Source: Candidatus Abyssobacteria bacterium SURF_5 (GTDB lineage Bacteria > Abyssobacteria > SURF-5). Taken from it: DNA of 17,931 nt. Position 1 is the stretch's first letter. Each line of letters starts with the position of its first letter. Below are positions 8,619 to 14,836 of the stretch, in pieces. A model generated the notes under the pieces. The model saw only the letters and a list, made by a program, of their open reading frames with translations. It did no database searches and was not told the origin of the DNA. Both the position numbers and the translations under genes were made by a program. The stretch lies in assembly GCA_003598085.1 (NCBI GenBank), contig QZKU01000121.1, forward strand, positions 1 to 17,931. The letters are read 5' to 3'.

Positions 8619-10022
8619 CTACTTCAGCCCCAGTTTTTTCATTTTTTTGTGGAGAGTGTTGCGGTTGATGCCAAGCATTTCAGCCGCTCGAAGTTGATTC
8701 CCCCTGCAGCGGGCCAAAATTTTTTGGATCAACGGTTTTTCCAGTCTCTCCAGCAACTGATCGTAAATGGCGATTTCAGACGATAAGGAGAGCAATTCTC
8801 GTTCCACCAGATCGCTCCACGAGGCGCCCGACTCAGCGGCGGGTTTCTGTCCGCCGGCGGGCAGGGCGAGCGCGATATGTTCGGTGGTTATCGTCTGTTC
8901 GATCTGCATTACCATGATTCTCTTGATCAGGTTTTCGAGTTCGCGCACGTTCCCGGGCCATGAATAGGCTTCGAGCAGTTCGAGTGCGGCTGGGTCTATA
9001 ACGCGCGGCTCGGTATTCATCTCATCTGCAAACCGCTGAATGAAATAAGCGGCAAGCTCGGGGATGTCTTCTTTCCGCTCCCGCAGAGGAGGCAGCTTTA
9101 TCGGCACGACATTCAACCGGTAGTACAGATCCTCTCGAAAGCGGCCTTCTGCGAGTTCGATATCGAGGTTCCGGTTTGTGGCCGCCACCACGCGCACGTC
9201 AACTTTCAGTGTGCCATGGCCGCCGACGGGCTCCACCTCGTGTTCCTGCAACACGCGCAGCAGTTTTCCCTGCAAATCGAGGCTGATGTCGGAAACCTCG
9301 TCAAGAAAGAGAGTGCCGCCTTGCGCCTGCACGAATTTGCCGGTGCGGTTGGAGGTGGCGCCGGTGAAGGCGCCTTTGATGTGTCCGAACATCTCGCTCT
9401 CCAGAAGGTTCTCGGGAATAGCGACGCAATTGACCGGCACAAATGGGCGCGATGAGCGGCGGCTGTTGTAATGAATTGCTCGCGCAACCATCTCCTTGCC
9501 GGTTCCGCTTTCGCCCTGAATCAGCACCGTTGCATCTTTATCTGCAACTCGACCAATCTTCTTATACACATCCTGCATTTTCTCGGATGTGCCGACGAGA
9601 TTGTTGATATCGTATTTGCGGCGAAGGTTAGCCCGCAACTCCAAATTTTCGCGGGCAAGCGCCTGAGCCTTCAGTGCTTTTTGAACCGTCAGCTCGAGCT
9701 GCTCGACATCAAACGGTTTGGTGAGGTAGTCGTACGCTCCCCATTTCATCGCTTCGATCGCCGTCATCATTGTTCCGTACGCCGTGATGATGATAACCGC
9801 GAGGTCGGGCTGAATCAGCCTGGCCTGAGAAAGCGCTTCCAGTCCACTCATTCCCGGCATGCGAATATCCATCAAGAGCACGTCATACGTCGATTCTCTC
9901 AGCTTCTGCAGTGCGTCGCCGGCGACCGCAACCGCGTCTGAATCGTATTTGGGCGGTGCAAACGTCTTGTTCAGCACCCACCTCATACTCTCGTCGTCGT
10001 CCGCGATCAGGATCCTTGCCAT
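8619..10022 (-). CDS. Sigma-54-dependent response regulator, NtrC type
   Basis: A 467-residue transcription activator. The receiver domain (1-120) has acidic Asp8-Asp10, phospho-acceptor Asp52 in LLMDIRMPG, Thr80 and Lys102. The central AAA+ domain (about 140-370) has Walker A GESGTGKE, the sigma-54-contacting GAFTGA loop, and the Walker B segment GGTLFLDEVSD. A Fis-type helix-turn-helix ends the protein (RAAEMLGINRNTLHKKMKKL). The KPLIQKILARCRGN linker before the helix-turn-helix is like NtrC (NR-I) proteins, but nitrogen control is not shown. The gene starts 16 bases after the kinase gene, so the two are a cognate pair. I saw no convincing sigma-54 (-24/-12) promoter in the intergenic regions, so its targets may lie outside the window. 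Confidence 0.93.
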   Translation of the reverse strand: MARILIADDDESMRWVLNKTFAPPKYDSDAVAVAGDALQKLRESTYDVLLMDIRMPGMSGLEALSQARLIQPDLAVIIITAYGTMMTAIEAMKWGAYDYLTKPFDVEQLELTVQKALKAQALARENLELRANLRRKYDINNLVGTSEKMQDVYKKIGRVADKDATVLIQGESGTGKEMVARAIHYNSRRSSRPFVPVNCVAIPENLLESEMFGHIKGAFTGATSNRTGKFVQAQGGTLFLDEVSDISLDLQGKLLRVLQEHEVEPVGGHGTLKVDVRVVAATNRNLDIELAEGRFREDLYYRLNVVPIKLPPLRERKEDIPELAAYFIQRFADEMNTEPRVIDPAALELLEAYSWPGNVRELENLIKRIMVMQIEQTITTEHIALALPAGGQKPAAESGASWSDLVERELLSLSSEIAIYDQLLERLEKPLIQKILARCRGNQLRAAEMLGINRNTLHKKMKKLGLK

Positions 10023-10038
10023 TCCACAAGCTTCTCCA

Positions 10039-11667
10039 TCAAATATGCCCTCTGATCGATCTAAACGATATCGAAAACGTCGTCCCGATTCCCTCTCTGC
10101 TCATAACATCGATCGTTGCGCGGTGTTCCTCTATGATCCGATGCGAAAGCGCGAGACCGAGTCCGGTTCCCTCTTCGCGAGTTGTAAAGAAAGGCGTGAA
10201 CAATTGTTCCAGCGCCGCCGCGCTCATCCCGCAGCCGGTATCCGATATGTCGACAACCACCACGTTTCGATTCGAGCCCGGTGATTGAGCATCCACCGTT
10301 ACCGTGATTGAAAGTGTGCCTCCGCCGGGCATTGCCTGCAGGGCGTTGAGGAACAGGTTCAAAAAGACTTGCGTCAGTTGGCCGCCATCGGCCCGGATGA
10401 GCGGCACGGAGGGCGGGAACTTCTTGATGATCTGGAAGCCGCCGCGTTCGATATCCGGCTTCACGAGTTCAAGCGCCCGTTCCATTACCGGAATGATATT
10501 TGTCGGGACCATTTCGGTCTTCGAGGGGCGGGCAAAATCCAGGAGCTGTTTGACCGTACGATCCAGCCGATCGACCTCCTTGATGATGACATCCAGAAAA
10601 TCGCGGACACGCCTGTCATCCTGTATCTCGCGAAGAAGCAATTGTGAGGCGCCGCGGATGCATCCGAGCGGATTCCTGATCTCGTGAGCGACGCCCGCCG
10701 CCATTGTGCCGAGCGAAGCCAGCCGCTGGTTTCGCCGCGATTGCCGCTCGAGGCGCTTCACATCGGTCAGATCCTGCACGTTCACCACGATTGCCTGTAT
10801 GGCATTCGCTTCGTCGCAAACGATCGACCAGGTGAAAAGGACGGGTACGGGGTCCGGAGCGACTCCGAATATCTGCGTTTCGAAACTGGGGGCGGCGCCG
10901 GGGTCGTCATAGATTCTTTCAATGATGTTCAAGACGTTCTGGAACCGATTGAATACATCGAGATACAGTTTTCCCGCGACACTCTCGCGCTTCAACCCGA
11001 AAATCTGTTCTGCGGCGGGGTTCAGCGCCTGCACCAATCCTCTCGGATCGAGAACGAGCACGCCCTCGGGCATTCCTGCAAGTATTCGGTCGGTACGCTC
11101 CTTGAGGCTGACGACCTCGCTGATTGCGCCGTGCACGCGGACGGCCTGTGCGATCATGGAAGCGATGATGGTGAGGAAGCGCATGTCGCTCTCGAGCGTA
11201 TCGTCGCTGGAGCGCACCTTGTCGACGCTGAGCACGCCCATCACCTCGTTTTGCAGTTTCAGAGGAACGCACAGGAAAGCGATCATGTCCCTGTCGATGT
11301 TCTTTCGCGCGCCGGTGCGATCGAGAAACAGCGGTTCGCGCCCGATGCTGGGAACGATGACCGGTCCCCTCAACTCGACCACCTTTCCGGTGATCCCCTC
11401 GCCGATCTTGTACTTGCCGCGCTTCATCTCCTCCTCGGTCAACCCGTGGGCGACACGAATGATCAGTTCCTTGGTCTCCGGATCGAGCAGTGTCAGGGTT
11501 CCCCGCTCCATTCCGAAGCGAGAGGCGAGGATTTCCATGATCTGCTGGAAGGTTTCCGAGAGGTCATGCGATGCGCCCAGCTTCTCCGATATCGCCAGGA
11601 GAGCCTCGATTTCAGGGGTTCTCAAGCGAGAGGACTCAAGGGAGGAATTGCCGCGGGTCTCTGTCAT
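10039..11667 (-). CDS. GAF-PAS sensor histidine kinase, NtrB-like
   Basis: A 542-residue kinase with no obvious membrane helix, so probably cytoplasmic. An N-terminal GAF domain (about 22-180), of the type NifA-like proteins carry, is followed by a PAS domain (about 190-300) and a HisKA domain with phospho-acceptor His328 in VAHEIRNPLG. The ATPase domain has the N-box around Asn441, DTGCGM at 477-482 and GTGLGLA at 500-506. The sequence after His328 (RGASQLLLREIQ) is typical of NtrB. The GAF and PAS ligands cannot be read from sequence; no conserved haem or Fe-S cysteine cluster is evident. The start ATG overlaps the larE stop as ATGA (11664-11667), so translation is coupled to larE. Its partner regulator follows after 16 bases. 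Confidence 0.93.
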   Translation of the reverse strand: MTETRGNSSLESSRLRTPEIEALLAISEKLGASHDLSETFQQIMEILASRFGMERGTLTLLDPETKELIIRVAHGLTEEEMKRGKYKIGEGITGKVVELRGPVIVPSIGREPLFLDRTGARKNIDRDMIAFLCVPLKLQNEVMGVLSVDKVRSSDDTLESDMRFLTIIASMIAQAVRVHGAISEVVSLKERTDRILAGMPEGVLVLDPRGLVQALNPAAEQIFGLKRESVAGKLYLDVFNRFQNVLNIIERIYDDPGAAPSFETQIFGVAPDPVPVLFTWSIVCDEANAIQAIVVNVQDLTDVKRLERQSRRNQRLASLGTMAAGVAHEIRNPLGCIRGASQLLLREIQDDRRVRDFLDVIIKEVDRLDRTVKQLLDFARPSKTEMVPTNIIPVMERALELVKPDIERGGFQIIKKFPPSVPLIRADGGQLTQVFLNLFLNALQAMPGGGTLSITVTVDAQSPGSNRNVVVVDISDTGCGMSAAALEQLFTPFFTTREEGTGLGLALSHRIIEEHRATIDVMSREGIGTTFSISFRSIRGHI

Positions 11668-12482
11668 TTCTGGTCTTCGGAAAGAACCTCATTCATGCTG
11701 CCCGTCCGATAGCCTTCGAGGTCAAGCGTGATGTAGGTGTATCCGATTCGCTTCAGTTCGCCTACAATTTCAGCTATCAATGCCGTGTTAAAGAAAAGGC
11801 TCATCTCCGAAGGGGGCACTTCAATACGGGCTGTATGATCGTGATGGCGAACACGCACTTGTTTGAATCCTTTTCCGCGAAGGAACCGCTCCGCCGCATC
11901 CACCCGCTCGAGCTTATCCGCCGATATCTCTTGACCATACGGGAAGCGGGAGGAGAGACAGGCAAACGATGGCTTGTTCCAGGTCGGCAAATCCAATTCT
12001 TTTGAGAGCTGTCTGATATCCGATTTGGTCAGGCCGGCTTCGCGAAGAGGGCTTCGCACGCCCAACTCGACGGCGGCGCGGCCGCCGGGCCGGTAGTCGG
12101 CCTGATCGTCCAGGTTCGAGCCATCGACCACGGTGTTCAATCTCTCGGTTTTGGCTACCTTGACCAATTTGCCGAACAGTTCCCGCTTGCAATAATAACA
12201 GCGATTGGGAGGATTCTGGACAAATTCGGCGATTTCCGTTTCCTCCGACTCGATCACCAGGTGCCGCGCTCTCATCTGTCTGGCCAGCCGGCAGGCTTCC
12301 TCGAATTCGGCCTTAGGATAAGTTGAAGACGTCGCAGTTACGGCAAGCACATTTTGAGGACCGACCGCATCCAGCGCCGATCGTAGGAGAAATGTGCTGT
12401 CAACGCCGCCGGAGAAGGCGACCAGCATGCTTCCCATATCCTGCAAAATGCTCTGAAGCTTCTGTTTTTTTTCTTCCAACAT
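11664..12482 (-). CDS. larE: LarE-type ATP-dependent sulfur transferase (nickel-pincer cofactor synthesis)
   Basis: A 272-residue PP-loop ATPase with the SGGVDS motif at 24-29. LarE adenylates the carboxylates of pyridinium-3,5-biscarboxylic acid mononucleotide and puts sulfur on them, giving the dithiocarboxylate that binds nickel in lactate racemase and other LarA-family enzymes. Cys175 in FACLSSRFPYG matches the sacrificial Cys176 of the Lactiplantibacillus plantarum enzyme. A second cysteine pair, Cys95 and Cys98 in CYYCK, makes a three-cysteine set like LarE proteins reported to hold a [4Fe-4S] cluster; cluster binding here is inference. The conserved ending GYRTGSMNEVL is present. larA, larB and larC are not in the window. 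It has its own promoter, a mini-ORF leader, and an ATGA overlap with the kinase gene downstream. Confidence 0.9.
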   Translation of the reverse strand: MLEEKKQKLQSILQDMGSMLVAFSGGVDSTFLLRSALDAVGPQNVLAVTATSSTYPKAEFEEACRLARQMRARHLVIESEETEIAEFVQNPPNRCYYCKRELFGKLVKVAKTERLNTVVDGSNLDDQADYRPGGRAAVELGVRSPLREAGLTKSDIRQLSKELDLPTWNKPSFACLSSRFPYGQEISADKLERVDAAERFLRGKGFKQVRVRHHDHTARIEVPPSEMSLFFNTALIAEIVGELKRIGYTYITLDLEGYRTGSMNEVLSEDQK

Positions 12483-12487
12483 ATTTT

Positions 12488-12504
12488 TGCCTAAAAAATA
12501 GGCA
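12488..12504 (-). promoter_or_regulatory. Leader hairpin covering the weak larE ribosome-binding site
   Basis: Perfect inverted repeat on the transcript strand: TGCCTA, five-base T loop, TAGGCA. The 3' arm contains TAGG, the only ribosome-binding-like sequence at suitable distance from the larE ATG, so pairing could limit larE translation. It lies downstream of the predicted transcription start and overlaps the mini-ORF. The regulatory role is inferred. Confidence 0.4.
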
Positions 12505-12505
12505 T
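12491..12505 (-). other. Four-codon leader mini-ORF (MPIF) before larE
   Basis: ATG at 12503-12505 opens a four-codon reading frame that stops at TAG 12491-12493, nine bases before the larE ATG begins. It has a better ribosome-binding site (GGAAGGA, five bases upstream) than larE itself. Only the frame and the site are seen; translation is inference. Confidence 0.35.
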
Positions 12506-12521
12506 AATTTTCCTTCCAATA

Positions 12522-12550
12522 ACTATATCAGAGCAAAGAAATTGTGTCAA
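12522..12550 (-). promoter_or_regulatory. Near-consensus sigma-70 promoter for larE
   Basis: On the minus strand, -35 TTGACA (12545-12550) and -10 TATAGT (12522-12527) are separated by exactly 17 bases. Transcription would start near 12515, about 33 bases before the larE start codon. The gap after the CooC-like gene ends (12569) is A/T-rich, unlike the surrounding coding DNA. This would let larE and the two-component genes be expressed apart from the ACS-like/CooC-like pair. Confidence 0.75.
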
Positions 12551-12569
12551 TTTCGGGTGGAGAGCCCGG

Positions 12570-13343
12570 TCAGAAGCTGTTTCCTGCGAGCATATCTCGC
12601 ACGGCGACGTAGGCGGGCGAATCGTCGGGGAGCTGTAGCAGGGGCCGACCTTGCATGTCGAAGGCGGCAACCGATTCGTCCTCGGGTATGCAGGCAAGCA
12701 GTTCAAGACCCGTCTGCTGCGCCAGCGCCCGCGCATGCGATTGATTGCGGACCCGGTTGAGGACGAGCCCGATCTTCTTATATTGAATGATCTTGTGTGA
12801 TTCAATGACCTCTCTTATGAGGGTCGCAGTCTGAAGGCCGCGGGCGGAGACGTCGGAAACAATGAGCGGGACGTCCACACTGCGGATGACCTGTCTGCTG
12901 ATTTGCTCGACGCCCGCTTCGCCATCAATGAGTATGATATCAAAGTAGGCCGCCATGCCTTTAATGCCTTCGCGCAACAGGTCATTGACCGGGCAATAGC
13001 AGCCCAACGACTCGGGGCGGCCCATCACGAGCATGCTGAATGAGTCTGTCTCGATCAGTGCTTCGAGGAGCAAGTAATCGAGAGAACGGGCAATGCTTTG
13101 CTTCTCTTTAGGACCGGCGGCGCGCGCTTCTCGAATGATTTTTTCCCTGACATCGTTGACGGTCATGCTGGGCTGAACTCCAACGGTGGCGGGGAGGCAC
13201 ATGGTAGGATCGGCATCGATGACGAGGAGCTTTCCCTGCCGGTTCTGAAGGTAATATTTTGTCAGCAAAGCAGTCAGCGCCGTTTTTCCGCTGCCGCCTT
13301 TGCCGCAGGCGGCAATCAGGCGCTTGCGCTGTGGCACATTCAT
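12570..13343 (-). CDS. CooC-like nickel-insertion ATPase (MinD/ParA-type P-loop)
   Basis: A 257-residue ATPase of the SIMIBI class. The deviant Walker A motif GKGGSGKT (14-21) has signature Lys15 and P-loop Lys20, and is followed by VIDADP. The CxC pair Cys115 and Cys117 in LGCYCPVN matches the metal-binding cysteines of CooC1, and IDGEAGVEQISR matches the CooC switch segment. CooC and AcsF proteins are dimeric ATPases that help load nickel into CO dehydrogenase or acetyl-CoA synthase. The gene's ATG overlaps the stop of the ACS-like gene as ATGA (13340-13343), and GAGGAAC lies about 10 bases before the ATG. No CODH is encoded in the window. The likely client is therefore the coupled ACS-like protein or an enzyme elsewhere; this is inference. 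Confidence 0.88.
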   Translation of the reverse strand: MNVPQRKRLIAACGKGGSGKTALTALLTKYYLQNRQGKLLVIDADPTMCLPATVGVQPSMTVNDVREKIIREARAAGPKEKQSIARSLDYLLLEALIETDSFSMLVMGRPESLGCYCPVNDLLREGIKGMAAYFDIILIDGEAGVEQISRQVIRSVDVPLIVSDVSARGLQTATLIREVIESHKIIQYKKIGLVLNRVRNQSHARALAQQTGLELLACIPEDESVAAFDMQGRPLLQLPDDSPAYVAVRDMLAGNSF

Positions 13344-14149
13344 TTTTCAGGTTCCTCGGGTTTCGCAGTTTCCTGTGTGGGCCGACTGCCGTCTCTTGCA
13401 AAAGTGATGATGCGATCGCCTTTGCGAATCGAGATGATTTCGCGGATATTATCGCAAACCGGCTTTTCGGGACATTCGGTGCAGTCGAGCCCCGTAGTGC
13501 ACTCGTAGGTTCCATCGGGCAGGCGCTGGTACGTCTGGATCTGCTCCAGCTCTTCCCGCGCCGGCTGAATGATTCCCTCCAGGGCGGCAACGTCCTCTTT
13601 GCATCTTGTCACGAAGAATACCTCGATTCCAGTGATGCCGGGGCATTGATCCTTGAGCGAGTTGCGGAGTTGCGAGCCCAACTTCTCGAGCGAGAAGCCG
13701 GAACCCGCCGCCTCTCTGCTCACGCGCGCCCACACCCGATTCGGAACGCTGCGCAGCATATAGCCGTCCATCTGGGATGAGGTATGAATGATGCGGTCCA
13801 TCGCCAGAGATATCTCGCCGGCGTCCTTTGTGCAAGAGCCGATTACCACCTGTGCAAACGGCAAGACTTTACCTTGGCTTTCGGGGATATCAGGACCGAG
13901 CATCGTCAAGCGTCCATCATCAACCAGTGAATGCTCGAGTGTGGCCGCGCACAGCGAGCATGAGCCGGCTGAAGGATGGCCGAGCTCAACGAAGGTATTC
14001 TCCTTAAAGATGATCGACGGCGCCGTCTGTTGAAGCTTTTCGGGCGGAGAAAGATCGATACGCGATGGCAAGAGAGCGGTACGAAATTCCTTTTCGTTGC
14101 TTCTCAGGTCGAACCATTCCCGCAGCGAAGTTATTGTTGCGTCAAACAT
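13340..14149 (-). CDS. Short acetyl-CoA synthase beta-subunit-like protein (CdhC/AcsB middle domain plus cysteine cluster)
   Basis: A 269-residue protein. Residues about 70-195 follow the middle domain of acetyl-CoA synthase: GRLTMLGPDIPES, a MDRIIH helix, RVWARVSREAAGSGFSLEKL, then GIEVFFVTRCKEDV, each with a counterpart in CdhC/AcsB. Near the C-terminus Cys217, Cys223, Cys226 and Cys232 (CTECPEKPVC) sit where the [4Fe-4S] part of the A-cluster begins in the full enzyme, with different spacing. The CGC motif that binds the distal nickel, and the rest of that domain, are missing. An added N-terminal CSLC pair (Cys64, Cys67) is seen. Catalysis as an acetyl-CoA synthase is therefore unlikely; a scaffold, carrier or maturation role is possible. 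An in-frame TAA two codons upstream fixes ATG 14147-14149 as the first start. It is coupled to the CooC-like gene. Confidence 0.8.
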   Translation of the reverse strand: MFDATITSLREWFDLRSNEKEFRTALLPSRIDLSPPEKLQQTAPSIIFKENTFVELGHPSAGSCSLCAATLEHSLVDDGRLTMLGPDIPESQGKVLPFAQVVIGSCTKDAGEISLAMDRIIHTSSQMDGYMLRSVPNRVWARVSREAAGSGFSLEKLGSQLRNSLKDQCPGITGIEVFFVTRCKEDVAALEGIIQPAREELEQIQTYQRLPDGTYECTTGLDCTECPEKPVCDNIREIISIRKGDRIITFARDGSRPTQETAKPEEPEK

Positions 14150-14273
14150 TCCTTAAATACTTCTCGCGTTGCATTATCATTCTTTTCGGAAAGCAATGGG
14201 CCGCTTTCAGTCTACCAGACGGCACCTGATGAATCAACCAACCAGCGGCTCTCCCGTATCGTTCGGCGGAAGC

Positions 14274-14303
14274 TTTACACTGCCCGCCGCGGTGGGATAT
14301 AAT
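14274..14303 (+). promoter_or_regulatory. Sigma-70-like promoter for the ferredoxin-AOR-MoaD operon
   Basis: -35 TTTACA (14274-14279) and a perfect -10 TATAAT (14298-14303) are separated by 18 bases. Transcription would start near 14310, about 37 bases before the ferredoxin start at 14347. The -10 box overlaps the alternative upstream ATG at 14302, which argues against that ATG being used. The 197-base gap between the divergent genes holds no other clear gene. A weaker GATAAT-like -10 on the minus strand (about 14174-14179) lacks a matching -35. Confidence 0.75.
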
Positions 14304-14346
14304 GCCGGTTGCTGAGCATTCGGTCTGGATTCGCATCGGGAGGATT

Positions 14347-14820
14347 ATGAAAAAGCTCTCACTTGTTCCGAACTTGTGCACCGGCTGCCGGGAATGTCAA
14401 TTGATGTGTTCCCTGAAACACGCTGGGAGATTCAATCCCGCGGAAGCCCGGATTCGCATCGAGTATGATGTCGAGATGAACTGCTATAGTCCGGTGATTT
14501 GCCGGCAGTGCGATGAACCTGCGTGCGCTGATGCGTGCCCTTCGGAGGCGTTTTCCCGGGATGACCGGAGCGGGTCTCTCGTTATCGATGCAGAGAAGTG
14601 CTCGCTTTGTCTGCAGTGCGTGGACGCCTGTCCCTACGGCGCGATACGGGTTGCGCCCGATGGGACGGTTCTCAAATGCGACCTTTGCGGCGGTGATCCC
14701 GAGTGCGTGAAGTTCTGCTCGAAGCGCCCTGAAATGAGCAGCCCGCTGATGGCAAATCCCGAAGGCGCGACCGCCCTCATTCTCATTGAGAATGGAACGC
14801 CTGCGCCTGCTCAAGGATAA
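14347..14820 (+). CDS. Four-[4Fe-4S]-cluster ferredoxin-like electron-transfer subunit (HycB/DmsB type)
   Basis: A 157-residue protein with sixteen cysteines in four groups fit for four [4Fe-4S] clusters: 11/14/17/21, 52/55/60/64, 85/88/91/95 and 111/114/120/124, plus one extra Cys46. There is no twin-arginine or other signal peptide, so it is cytoplasmic. Such subunits accompany AOR-family enzymes (AorA-like) and carry electrons to ferredoxin or another acceptor. That role here follows from position, 16 bases before the AOR gene. I chose ATG 14347 because GGGAGG stands just before it and the promoter -10 box overlaps the alternative ATG at 14302. The C-terminal tail after about residue 130 is not iron-sulfur binding. 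Confidence 0.92.
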   Translation: MKKLSLVPNLCTGCRECQLMCSLKHAGRFNPAEARIRIEYDVEMNCYSPVICRQCDEPACADACPSEAFSRDDRSGSLVIDAEKCSLCLQCVDACPYGAIRVAPDGTVLKCDLCGGDPECVKFCSKRPEMSSPLMANPEGATALILIENGTPAPAQG

Positions 14821-14836
14821 AACAGGAGCACCGGAA

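Noticed and set aside
10684-11712. A 342-codon plus-strand frame opposite the histidine kinase
   Set aside because: It is a shadow of the kinase gene, whose GAF, PAS, HisKA and ATPase motifs are all intact on the other strand.
14302-14346. An earlier ATG for the ferredoxin gene
   Set aside because: It coincides with the -10 box of the promoter, has no ribosome-binding site and would add a leader not seen in the family.
14150-14346. Sigma-54 (-24/-12) promoter for the NtrC-type regulator
   Set aside because: A GGCAC segment at about 14221 lacks a GC at the required spacing. The clear promoter here is sigma-70-like.
14786-14836. An earlier ATG for the AOR gene
   Set aside because: It lies within the ferredoxin coding region and adds residues before the family N-terminus; ATG 14837 has a good ribosome-binding site.
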